DNA from: Halorarius halobius
GTDB lineage: Archaea > Halobacteriota > Halobacteria > Halobacteriales > Haloarculaceae
DNA: 64,000 nt
Direction of reading: 5' to 3'
NCBI RefSeq assembly: GCF_024298865.1
Contig: NZ_CP101161.1
Coordinates: 2,439,227 to 2,503,226 of the forward strand
Below, one piece after another: positions 9,180 through 16,603 of this stretch. Positions within the stretch are counted from its first letter, which is position 1; the number at the start of each line of letters is the position of its first letter. Position numbers and translations under genes: made by a program. The notes below the pieces were generated by a model. The model did not search any database. It was not told where the DNA came from and saw nothing but the letters and a program-made list of their open reading frames with translations.

Positions 9180-11245
9180 TCCTCCATCTCTGCCTTTGCG
9201 ACCTCCGCGCCGGCGAACTCGAGCACCTCCTTGGCGCCCTCACGGGAGTAGCCCTGCTCCTCCAGGGCGCTTATCCAGGCGTTGCGCTCGTCGTCGTCCA
9301 TCTCCCCGCTGGACACCAGCGCGGAGAAGTTGATGTTGTGTTTCTTGTCCTCCCAGAGTTTCCGCTCGAGCGCGCGGCGCAGGCGGTCGTTGTCCTGCGG
9401 GTCGAACGACGACCCCTCGCGGGCGCGCCGCGAGACCCAGTTGGCGACCTCTTGGCGGAAGTCGTTTTTCCTGTCCTCGGGGATGTCGAGTTTCTCCTCG
9501 ACGTCGCGCAGGAACTTCTCGTCGGGCTCCTGCTCCCGACCCGTGATCTCGTCTTCGACGGTGTCGTCGTCGATGTACGCCATGACGTGGTCCATGTACT
9601 TCTCGCCCTGCCGCTGTATCTCGTCGAGGTCGTAGGCGAGGGCGTGCCGGACGTCCTCGATGGCCCGCTCCTTGTACTCCTCGCGGACGGACTCGAGGTA
9701 GCGGTAGTACGTCTCGAAGTTCTCGGTCGGGATGGAGCCGTGGTTCTCCAGGTTCTCCTCGAGGTGGTTGAACGTCGTCAGCGGGGAGAGGAAGCCGCGG
9801 TCGCGGTGCATCGAGTCCATGATGGCCTCCGCGATTTCGTCGCCGATGAACCGCGGGGAGACGCCGTCCATCCCCTCGCCGATGTCGGCCGTCTCCTCGG
9901 CCTCGTCGCGGAGCTTCTTCACGTCGATGTCGTCAGCCTCGTCGATTTCGCCGTTGTAGGCCTTCGCTTTCTGAACGATGGACACCTGCCCGCCGTCCGG
10001 CTCTTCGATGCGCGTGAGGACGCCGAACAGCCCCGCCATCTCCAGGGTGTGTGGCTCGACGTGGATGTCGGGCACGTCGGCGTTCGACAGCATCTTCCGG
10101 TAAATCTGGGCCTCTTCCTCGTACTGGAGAACGTACGGGAAGTCGATGCGCTTGGTGCGGTCGTTGAACGCCTCCATCTTCTCGTCGCCCTTCTTGTCCC
10201 GGTACTCGGGCATGTTCGTCCGGCCGACGATGACCTGGTCGATGTCGATGCGCGGGTTGTTCTTCGGCTTGATGGTCTGCTCCTGGGTGGCGTGCAGGAA
10301 GTCGTAGAGGAACTCCCGCTGGAGTTTCAGCAGTTCCTCGCCTGAGAACAGCCCCCGGTTCGCGTTGCAGAACGCCCCCGAGTAGTCGAACGCCCGCGGG
10401 TCGGACTCGCCGTAGACCGCTATCTTCGAGTAGTTGACGTCGCCCGTCAGTTCCGTCTCGTCCTGGTTCTTCTTGTCCTTCGGCTCGAACGTCTCGATGG
10501 ACTGCCGTTTGTTCTCGTCGGCGACGAGCCGGATCACCTCGATGTGGTTCTCCAGCACCTGCTGGAGGTCGTCGTCGTAATGCTCCAGCAGTTTGTCCAT
10601 GTAGAACTCGCTGGCCGGGTCGAGCGCCTGCTCGTTGCGGATGGTGTACGGCGCGTCCAGCCGCTCGTTGAGGTCGTCGACGACGCGCTGGCGCTGTTCG
10701 ACGGGAAGCAGGACGAGCGGGTCCTGGTTCATCGGCGACCGGACCACGTCGTCGCCGGGGTCCTGGTCGCGGACCACGTCACAGAGGTTCGTCCACCGGA
10801 ACGTGTACATCCGACCCGCCTCCCGCATCGTGTAGTCCTCGTAGTAGCGGCGGACCTGCCGGTCGAAGTCGGACTTCCCAGACCCCACGGGCCCGAGCAG
10901 GAGCTTGATCCGCTTCTCGGGGCCGAGCCCCCTCGCACCGGACTTCACCTTGTTGACGAACTCGTGGATGGACTCGTGGATGTTCCGGCCGTAGAACGTG
11001 TTCTCGCCGTCCCCGAGCGGGTCCTCGGACGCGAGTTCGTACTCGACCACGCCGGCCTCCTCGTCGTAGGTGGTGCCGTAGTAGTCGAACATGTCCGCGA
11101 CGCGCTGGTGGGCGTTGCGTGCGACCTTCGGCGCGTCGTGTAGCTCCTCGAGGTACCAGTCGAACGACCGCGTCTCGCGGAGGTCCGCGGGGATCGACCG
11201 CCGGTACTCCTCGCTCAGGTCTTCGAGTGTTTCCATGTCGCTCAT
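9176..11245 (-). CDS. prkA1: PrkA-type AAA+ serine protein kinase, canonical paralogue
   Basis: A 689-residue PrkA/YeaG family protein and the first gene of the kinase-YeaH-SpoVR unit. The P-loop GPVGSGKSDFDRQ lies at residues 118-130, followed by the family-typical YTFRWTNLC. Further family stretches are FDYSGAFCNANRGLFSGEE, IDIDQVIVGRTNMPEYRDKK and RIDFPYVLQYEEEAQIYRKM. I placed the start at the Met at 11245 (MSDMETLEDLSEEYRRS). The frame stays open upstream to 11863, but that extension is arginine-rich and lacks family character. A long gene-free region upstream suggests a long leader. It overlaps the next kinase gene by 4 bases. Confidence 0.93.
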   Translation of the reverse strand: MSDMETLEDLSEEYRRSIPADLRETRSFDWYLEELHDAPKVARNAHQRVADMFDYYGTTYDEEAGVVEYELASEDPLGDGENTFYGRNIHESIHEFVNKVKSGARGLGPEKRIKLLLGPVGSGKSDFDRQVRRYYEDYTMREAGRMYTFRWTNLCDVVRDQDPGDDVVRSPMNQDPLVLLPVEQRQRVVDDLNERLDAPYTIRNEQALDPASEFYMDKLLEHYDDDLQQVLENHIEVIRLVADENKRQSIETFEPKDKKNQDETELTGDVNYSKIAVYGESDPRAFDYSGAFCNANRGLFSGEELLKLQREFLYDFLHATQEQTIKPKNNPRIDIDQVIVGRTNMPEYRDKKGDEKMEAFNDRTKRIDFPYVLQYEEEAQIYRKMLSNADVPDIHVEPHTLEMAGLFGVLTRIEEPDGGQVSIVQKAKAYNGEIDEADDIDVKKLRDEAEETADIGEGMDGVSPRFIGDEIAEAIMDSMHRDRGFLSPLTTFNHLEENLENHGSIPTENFETYYRYLESVREEYKERAIEDVRHALAYDLDEIQRQGEKYMDHVMAYIDDDTVEDEITGREQEPDEKFLRDVEEKLDIPEDRKNDFRQEVANWVSRRAREGSSFDPQDNDRLRRALERKLWEDKKHNINFSALVSSGEMDDDERNAWISALEEQGYSREGAKEVLEFAGAEVAKAEMEE

Positions 11246-11316
11246 TCTATCATCCGGGCAAGCCGGTCTGTCGCCGCGCGACGCGACGATGGCGTACGGG
11301 TGGCACGGGCGCCGGT

Positions 11317-11330
11317 CCCCGCCGGCGGGG
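11317..11330. repeat. Perfect 14-base GC palindrome in the predicted PrkA leader
   Basis: CCCCGCCGGCGGGG is self-complementary and could fold as a GC hairpin if transcribed on the minus strand. It lies 72 bases upstream of the prkA1 start codon. Confidence 0.5.
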
Positions 11331-11372
11331 CCGAGGGTGTCTGTGCTCCGTCCCCGGAGCGGTCGGACGTGT

Positions 11373-11394
11373 GTGTCATGTGTGCGTGTGACAC
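11373..11394. repeat. Inverted repeat in the predicted PrkA leader
   Basis: Arms GTGTCA (11373-11378) and TGACAC (11389-11394) are perfectly complementary with a 10-base GT-rich loop. The element could be an operator or an RNA stem. It lies between the proposed upstream TATA boxes and the prkA1 start. Confidence 0.4.
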
Positions 11395-11723
11395 CCTGCG
11401 TGCACCGCGCGACCGTCGAACGACGTGACGGCACAGCAGGGCGACGGATCGAACGGCGCTCGCGCCGTACCGATACCCTATTATAGGTGTGTGTCGCATT
11501 CACATAAGCTTGCCTCCAGAAGATATATAGCGACCCCCAGCCAGCGGCGCCAAACCGGCGAACGGTGCGCGAATGCCGGTCGCGTCGGCGGGGTCGGTGA
11601 GATGAAGTAAATGCGTATTTAAATCTGCCGGCGATACACGGCGAGAGCACCGGCCGGCCGGGGGTGTCGGCGTCGCTTCGCCGGGGCACAACGGTCTTGC
11701 CGGGCCCCCCGCTACGGACGCGC

Positions 11724-12125
11724 ATGGCCGACGGCGACGCAGACGACGAGGAGTTCGCCCCCGGGTGGCTGGTGTGGAGCGACGCCGACGACAAACTCGT
11801 CGTCGCGTACCGGCCGGACGTGTTCGACGGAAACGCCTTTCCCGCGCCGTGTCTCCCCACCATCTACGTCACCCAGGGGCGACGCTCCCGGCGGCCGGGC
11901 ACCGACCGCGACCCCGCGCCGGGGACGCCGTGGTACGTCACGCTGTTTCTCGAACCCGAGGTCGAACGCGACGCCGAGCAGTATCCGACGGAGGCCGAAG
12001 CCCGCGAGGCGGCCCGCGAACTCGCCCGCCGGTTCGACGCCGGCGACGTCGACTACCGCGCGCTGTACCAGGTCCCGCGGGAGACGTACTTCGAGAAACT
12101 GGACGAGTTGACCGGACGGGAGTGA
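11724..12125 (+). CDS. Small haloarchaeal protein of unknown function (possibly DUF5820)
   Basis: A 133-residue acidic protein starting MADGDADDEEFAPGWLVW. I do not recognise it with certainty. It may be the haloarchaeal DUF5820 family, from memory and unchecked. It has a beta-rich first half (WLVWSDADDKLVVAYRPDVF, PAPCLPTIYVTQG) and a helical C-terminal half (EAEAREAARELARRFDAGD). No signal peptide, membrane segment or catalytic motif is visible. The Met at 11724 was preferred over 11664 because the upstream 20 residues are basic and unlike the rest. It stands alone, divergent from the PrkA operon and 56 bases before the UPF0179 gene. Confidence 0.7.
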   Translation: MADGDADDEEFAPGWLVWSDADDKLVVAYRPDVFDGNAFPAPCLPTIYVTQGRRSRRPGTDRDPAPGTPWYVTLFLEPEVERDAEQYPTEAEAREAARELARRFDAGDVDYRALYQVPRETYFEKLDELTGRE

Positions 12126-12181
12126 CCGCTCGGCCGTGAGCGGGCGGGAGACTTACCAACGGCGTGGCCCTACCCCCGCTC

Positions 12182-12634
12182 ATGTCGAAGGTCACGCTCA
12201 TCGGAACCCGCCTCGCGGAGGCGGGCACCGAGTTCGTCTACGACGGCGAGTCCGCGCTGTGTGAGGGCTGTCCGTACCGCGAACAGTGTCTCAACCTCAC
12301 CGAGGGGCGGCGCTACCGGGTGACGGGGGTCCGCGACAACACCCAGCGGCTGGAGTGTGCGGTCCACGACTCGGGGGTCCGGGCCGTCGAGGTAGAGCCC
12401 GCGCCTGTGCGGGCCAACGTCGCGGCCAACTCCGCGTACGCCGGGTCGAAAGCCGAACTCGAGGGCCCGTGTCCGTACACCGAGTGTCCGAGCCACGAGT
12501 TCTGCGAGCCGGCCGGCGCCGAGTTCGACGTCGAGTACCGCATCGCGGAGGTAGTCGGCGACCCGCCCCACGACTACTGCATGCTCGACCGCGACCTGAC
12601 GCTCGTGGAGTTTGCACCTCCCGAGGAGGAGTAG
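12182..12634 (+). CDS. UPF0179 family cysteine-rich protein
   Basis: A 150-residue archaeal UPF0179 protein starting MSKVTLIGTRLAEAG. It has two cysteine clusters, CEGCPYREQC (about residues 24-33) and CPYTECPSHEFC (about 97-108), plus a single Cys before LDRDLTL near the end. The spacing suggests a bound metal or iron-sulfur centre, but no function is established. The Met at 12182 fits the family start. The cupin gene begins 4 bases after its stop, so the two are probably co-transcribed. Confidence 0.85.
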   Translation: MSKVTLIGTRLAEAGTEFVYDGESALCEGCPYREQCLNLTEGRRYRVTGVRDNTQRLECAVHDSGVRAVEVEPAPVRANVAANSAYAGSKAELEGPCPYTECPSHEFCEPAGAEFDVEYRIAEVVGDPPHDYCMLDRDLTLVEFAPPEEE

Positions 12635-12638
12635 CGGC

Positions 12639-13217
12639 GTGGCCGACCACGCGGTCGTCCTCCCCGACTCGGAGATGGTGACGAGTCCCCCGTCGGGCAA
12701 GACGGTCCGGTTCCTGGAGCGGCCCGACGACCCCGACAGCGACCCGCTCACCTTCGAGATGACGCTCGCGCCCGACGGCCACGGGCCGATGCGGCACGTC
12801 CACCCCGAACAGGACGAGTGGCTCGAGGTACAGGAGGGACGCCTCGGTGTCTGGGTCGAGGGCCGCACCGAGGAACTCGAACCGGGCGAGCGCGTCACGA
12901 TACCGGCGGGCACGCCCCACCGGTTCTGGAACGCCGGGAGGGGTGAACTCCGCCTCCACGGCGGCGTCGCGCCCGGCCTGCGCACCGAGCAGTTCATGCG
13001 GGTCACGTACGGGCTGGCCCGCGACGGCGCGCCCATCACGCCGTCGGGGATGCCGCTGAACGTCCTTCGGCTCGCCGTCCTGCTTTCCACGTACGACGAC
13101 ATGCTGTATCTCTCGGCGCTCCCGGTGTGGCTCCAGCGGGCCGCGGTTCGCCTGCTCGCACCGCTGGGGAGGGCCGTCGGCTACGACGACCGCTACGTCG
13201 AGTATCTCCCGCCGTAG
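12639..13217 (+). CDS. Cupin domain protein
   Basis: A protein of about 192 residues with a single cupin barrel. Motif 1 is HVHPEQDEWLEVQEGRLGVW (metal-binding His, His and Glu pattern) and motif 2 is PAGTPHRFWN. The C-terminal half is hydrophobic (NVLRLAVLLSTYDDMLYLSALPVWLQRAAVRLLAPLG) and may associate with the membrane. I chose the GTG at 12639, 4 bases after the UPF0179 stop. The ATG at 12675 is an alternative that would remove 12 residues. The ligand or reaction is unknown. Confidence 0.75.
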   Translation: MADHAVVLPDSEMVTSPPSGKTVRFLERPDDPDSDPLTFEMTLAPDGHGPMRHVHPEQDEWLEVQEGRLGVWVEGRTEELEPGERVTIPAGTPHRFWNAGRGELRLHGGVAPGLRTEQFMRVTYGLARDGAPITPSGMPLNVLRLAVLLSTYDDMLYLSALPVWLQRAAVRLLAPLGRAVGYDDRYVEYLPP

Positions 13218-13272
13218 CGTTCTGCGCTCCGGCGTCGGCTGGCCGGTGTGCCCCCGGTGTTGAGAACCGGGG

Positions 13273-13282
13273 AAATTAATAC
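13273..13282 (+). promoter_or_regulatory. TATA-like box before the histidine kinase gene
   Basis: AAATTAATAC stands out in GC-rich DNA and ends 33 bases before the ATG at 13316, the spacing expected for a leaderless or very short-leader archaeal transcript. Confidence 0.5.
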
Positions 13283-13315
13283 GGTCGGTGCTCGAACCGC
13301 GACACGGTTGTATCG

Positions 13316-15244
13316 ATGTCCGACGAGCAGACACCCCCAGGTGTCGACGCTGAGGACCGTGTGGTGACGGTGCTTCTCGTCGGACCGACGGGGGAGACCG
13401 TCGGAGCAGTCGAGACGGCGCTCGCCGGGGAGGTGGGGCACGTCCGGGTCGATGCCGTCCCCGACGGCGCCGCGGCGCTCGACCGCATCGAGGCGGGCGG
13501 GGTCGACTGCGTCGTGAGCTTTCACGACCTGCCCGACCGGACGGGACTGGACCTGTTCGAGGCCGTCGACGCCACGCTCCCGTTCGTACTGCTCGTGTCT
13601 CCCGGTGACGAAGCGACCGTCGAGGCGGCGCTGTCGGCCGGCGTCACCGACTGCGTGCGGTTCGACGGCACGCGGACGACGACCGATTTGCTCGCGCGAC
13701 GCGTCGGGAACGCGGTAGCCCGACGGCGGGTCCGCTCCGACTACCGCGAGATATTCGACGAGGCCTCGGACGGTATCCTCGTCCACGACCCCGACACGGG
13801 CGCGGTGCTGGACGTGAACCGGGCGTTCTGCGAGCGGCTCGGCTACGACCGCGAGCGGGTGCTGGAGATGTCGGTCGGCGAGTTCAGCGCCTCCGATACG
13901 GACTACACCGACGCGGCGGCGAGAGCCCGCATCGCGGCGGCCACCGAGGAGGGGTCGCAGGTGTTCGAGTGGGTCTGCGAGACGAGCGACGGCGAGGCCG
14001 TGCCGATGGAGGTCAGCCTGCGACAGACGACGCTCGGGGGCCGCGAGCGCGTGCTCGCGGTCGTCCGTGACATCTCCGAGCGCCGGGAGCGCGAGCGCAT
14101 GCTTCGGGAACTGCAGGCGTGCACGGAGCGACTGATGCACACGGAGGACACCGTGGAGACGGCCGAGGTGGCCGTCGCGGCCGCCAGCGACATCATCGGC
14201 GTCCCGCTGGCCGGCGTCCACGTCGTCGACGGCCCCGACCGGGAGGTGCTGGAGCCGGTCGCGTTCCACGACGCCGTCGGGGACGACCCGCTCGAGTTGC
14301 CGCCCCGCGAGGAGTGCATCCGGGAGGACCCGGTCGGCGCGGTGCTCTGGGAGGCGTACGAGACCGGCGAGCGGACGTCGTTCGCGGGGACGGAGGTACC
14401 CGGCGCCCCCTCGGTCAGGACCGCGTCCGGCTTCGTCCATCCACTCGACGACCACGGGGTGTTCGTCGTGGCGGCGACGGAACCGGACGCGTTCGACGCC
14501 ACGGACGAACTGCTGGTCGAGGTGCTGGCGACGGCGCTTACGGCCGCGTTCGACCGGACGGAACGCGAGCGGCTGGTCCGCGAACACGAACGGCAACTCG
14601 AGGCGGAGAACGACCGTCTCGACGAGTTCGCGGGCATCATCTCCCACGACCTGCGGAACCCGCTGAACGTCGCCAGCGGCCGGGTCGACCTCGCCCGCGA
14701 GCGACGTGACGACGAGCATCTCGACGCCGCCTCGAACGCGCTCGACCGGATGACGGTGCTCGTCGAGGACCTGCTGATGCTCGCACGGGACGGCACCGCG
14801 GTCGGCGAACTCCAACGGGTGTCGCTCGAGGAGGCGGCCAGCGACGCCCGCGCGATGGTCTCGGGTGACCAGCTAACCGTCGAGATGTCGGCCCCGGAGT
14901 CGGTTGCGCTCCGGGCCGACCCCGCCCGGCTCCGACAGCTGTTCGAGAACCTGTTCCGCAACAGCCGGGACCACGCGACGCCCGACGCCGGCGACGTGAC
15001 GGTGACGGTCGGCCTGCTCGTCGGCGAGAAGGGGTTCTACGTCGAGGACGACGGTCGCGGCGTGCCGGAACCCGTCCGCGAGGAGGTGTTCGACCCCAGC
15101 TACACGACGGCCGACGGGGGGACGGGACTGGGGCTCAACATCGTCGCCGACGTCGCCGACGGCCACGGGTGGGATGTGCGGGTGACGGAGGGGTCCGACG
15201 GCGGCGCTCGCTTCGAGTTCGCCGGCGTCACGCTCGTCGAGTGA
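13316..15244 (+). CDS. Sensor histidine kinase with degenerate receiver, PAS and GAF domains
   Basis: A 642-residue soluble two-component kinase. Order of domains: a receiver-like domain (about 15-130), PAS (about 142-255, beginning YREIFDEASDGILVHDPDTG), GAF-like (about 265-412), a dimerisation/phosphoacceptor helix with His444 in IISHDLRNPLN, and a HATPase (N-box LFENLFRNSRDHA, G1 VEDDGRGVPE, G2 GGTGLGLNIV). In the receiver the usual phosphoacceptor Asp is replaced: VVSFHDLPDRTG has Phe69 where VVSDYDMP-type receivers have Asp. It may therefore be a pseudo-receiver that cannot be phosphorylated. No membrane segment is seen, so a cytoplasmic signal is likely. No partner regulator is adjacent. 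Confidence 0.9.
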   Translation: MSDEQTPPGVDAEDRVVTVLLVGPTGETVGAVETALAGEVGHVRVDAVPDGAAALDRIEAGGVDCVVSFHDLPDRTGLDLFEAVDATLPFVLLVSPGDEATVEAALSAGVTDCVRFDGTRTTTDLLARRVGNAVARRRVRSDYREIFDEASDGILVHDPDTGAVLDVNRAFCERLGYDRERVLEMSVGEFSASDTDYTDAAARARIAAATEEGSQVFEWVCETSDGEAVPMEVSLRQTTLGGRERVLAVVRDISERRERERMLRELQACTERLMHTEDTVETAEVAVAAASDIIGVPLAGVHVVDGPDREVLEPVAFHDAVGDDPLELPPREECIREDPVGAVLWEAYETGERTSFAGTEVPGAPSVRTASGFVHPLDDHGVFVVAATEPDAFDATDELLVEVLATALTAAFDRTERERLVREHERQLEAENDRLDEFAGIISHDLRNPLNVASGRVDLARERRDDEHLDAASNALDRMTVLVEDLLMLARDGTAVGELQRVSLEEAASDARAMVSGDQLTVEMSAPESVALRADPARLRQLFENLFRNSRDHATPDAGDVTVTVGLLVGEKGFYVEDDGRGVPEPVREEVFDPSYTTADGGTGLGLNIVADVADGHGWDVRVTEGSDGGARFEFAGVTLVE

Positions 15245-15245
15245 C

Positions 15246-16079
15246 CTACAGGCGTTCGGCGGCGTGTTCCTGTGCGGCGTTCTCGTCGAGCCGTCCGACG
15301 AGCGACGCCGCGTAGCCGAACACGCTCTCGTAGCCGTACGCCGACAGGAGCACCGGGTAGAACGGGCGGTCCGCGACGAACGTCTCGTCGTTCGCGCGGG
15401 CGTAGACGCTCCCCTCGGCGACCCGCTCGAAGTTGGCCGCGAGCACCTCGTACTCGTACTGGCCGGGGACGCCGGCCGGCTTCGGGAGTTCCCGCTCCAG
15501 CCGGAACACCGGCACCTCGTCGACGCGGCGGTGACCGTCGTCGGAGAGCGCGCCGACGCCCGCGAGGAACTGCGTACACAGCAGGTAGGCGTTCTGTGCG
15601 GCGCTCTCGCTTCCTTGCAGGCCGCACTCCACCTCGAGCACGTCCGGCTTCTGGATGAGTCGGCCCTCCGAGAAGTTGGCCGTCTCGACGACGGCCTCGA
15701 CGGTGAGATACGGCACCACCGACGCCGCGAGCGGGTCGAGGTCGTCCGTCAGCGCGAACGGCGCGGCGTACGACTGCGTCGAGTGGAGCGAGAACACCGT
15801 CTGCCCCCGGAGCTCCTGTAACAGCTCGTGGGCCAGCCGCGACTCGTGTGTGTCGCCGTCGGGGTCCCCTGGAAACGCCCGGTTGAGGTCCTCCTCGACG
15901 TACCGTTCGTTCCGCTCCAGCGCCTCCTCGTTCGCGACGACGAGCTTCACCGGGCGGGTGACGTCGAGGTCCGCATCGAGCAACCCTTCGACGGCCCGCT
16001 TGCCGCACGGCTCGTCGCCGTGGATACCGCCGACGATGGCGATTTCCGGCTCCCCCTCGCCCAACTGTTCGACGCGCAT
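15246..16079 (-). CDS. Succinylglutamate desuccinylase/aspartoacylase family hydrolase
   Basis: A 277-residue zinc carboxypeptidase-fold amidohydrolase. The zinc site is seen as GGIHGDEPCGKRAV (His20, Glu23) and FSLHSTQS (His99), with NRAFPGD (Asn66-Arg67) giving the substrate carboxylate-binding Asn-Arg pair. The family cleaves N-acyl amino acids. The actual substrate here is unknown. The C-terminal part (LERELPKPAGVPGQYEYEVLAANFERV) forms the beta-rich domain of the family. It is convergent with the histidine kinase, with a single base between the stop codons. Confidence 0.85.
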   Translation of the reverse strand: MRVEQLGEGEPEIAIVGGIHGDEPCGKRAVEGLLDADLDVTRPVKLVVANEEALERNERYVEEDLNRAFPGDPDGDTHESRLAHELLQELRGQTVFSLHSTQSYAAPFALTDDLDPLAASVVPYLTVEAVVETANFSEGRLIQKPDVLEVECGLQGSESAAQNAYLLCTQFLAGVGALSDDGHRRVDEVPVFRLERELPKPAGVPGQYEYEVLAANFERVAEGSVYARANDETFVADRPFYPVLLSAYGYESVFGYAASLVGRLDENAAQEHAAERL

Positions 16080-16133
16080 TCACCTGGAGTTCCGGGGGGA
16101 ACTACCTAAGCCCCGCGTTTCGCTCGCGGCTCG

Positions 16134-16142
16134 AAACTTTAT
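16134..16142 (+). promoter_or_regulatory. TATA box predicting a leaderless GTG start
   Basis: AAACTTTAT lies about 26 bases before the GTG at 16168. It would place transcription initiation at or next to that codon. It overlaps the upstream in-frame ATG at 16141, which argues against that ATG as the start. Confidence 0.55.
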
Positions 16143-16167
16143 GCGTGCGCCCCGGCGAGTGGTGGTC

Positions 16168-16431
16168 GTGTTCAACCTATCGCTCGACAACTGGAACGTG
16201 GAACTGACCGAAGGCTCCATCAAGAACGTCGGCCCCACCAACAAGGGTGCGACCGGGAAACTGTTCGACGTGGAGTCGGTCGACGTCAGGGAGTTCGGCG
16301 ACAAGCGGCTGAAGCTCGCGTTCGACGACGACGAGGGCAACGAGGTGGAGGTGGCGCTGTTCCCCGAACAGGCCGCGGAGGTGCGACGCGGTATCGAGAT
16401 GCTGGAGGAGGAGAGTCGGGTGTTCGAGTAG
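16168..16431 (+). CDS. Small acidic protein of unknown function
   Basis: An 87-residue protein, VFNLSLDNWNVELTEGSI at the start, with a predicted beta-rich core (LFDVESVDVREFGDKRLKLAF, EVEVALFPEQ) and a helical tail (AAEVRRGIEMLEEES). I do not recognise the family. No cysteine cluster, signal or membrane segment is present. The start is uncertain. An ATG at 16141 is in frame, but it sits inside the likely TATA box and the extra residues (MRAPRRVVV) are basic and unlike the rest, so the GTG at 16168 is preferred. The gene is monocistronic, with 172 bases before the next gene. Confidence 0.65.
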   Translation: MFNLSLDNWNVELTEGSIKNVGPTNKGATGKLFDVESVDVREFGDKRLKLAFDDDEGNEVEVALFPEQAAEVRRGIEMLEEESRVFE

Positions 16432-16572
16432 AGCGTGGCCGAGCGACCGGCGGAGCGAGGCCACGTCACGGCGAGCGGGGAGGAGCGGAGCGACGACCCG
16501 CGAGCAGCGGGCGTCTCGACCCGCTGTTCTGCGGTCGCGCGACGCGTGTGGCGCCGAGACGATTCCGACAAC

Positions 16573-16580
16573 CGTTTTAC
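16573..16580 (+). promoter_or_regulatory. TATA-like box before the S1/OB/DHH-like gene
   Basis: CGTTTTAC lies 23 bases before the ATG at 16604, consistent with leaderless transcription. The 172-base gap it sits in (16432-16603) holds nothing else recognisable. Confidence 0.45.
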
Positions 16581-16603
16581 CCCCGACCCGTTTCATCACG
16601 GTA

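Larger units (their letters stand above)
11246..11723. other. 478-base gene-free region between the PrkA operon and a divergent gene
   Basis: No convincing gene was found. The region is mostly GC-rich with AT-rich islands: CCTATTATAGG at 11478-11488, a GATATATAG box around 11522-11530, and GTATTTAAATC at 11616-11626. These may be promoters for the minus-strand kinase operon (leader of roughly 200-250 bases) and the plus-strand gene at 11724. Two hairpin-forming repeats lie in the predicted kinase leader and are listed separately. A small RNA here is possible but cannot be shown by eye. Confidence 0.5.

Noticed and set aside
6936..9251. Very long open frame opposite the second PrkA gene
   Set aside because: It lies entirely antisense to a gene with a recognisable P-loop and has no family features.
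9176..11863. Upstream extension of prkA1 to 11863
   Set aside because: The extra 206 residues are arginine-rich and unlike the PrkA family; the Met at 11245 fits the family start.
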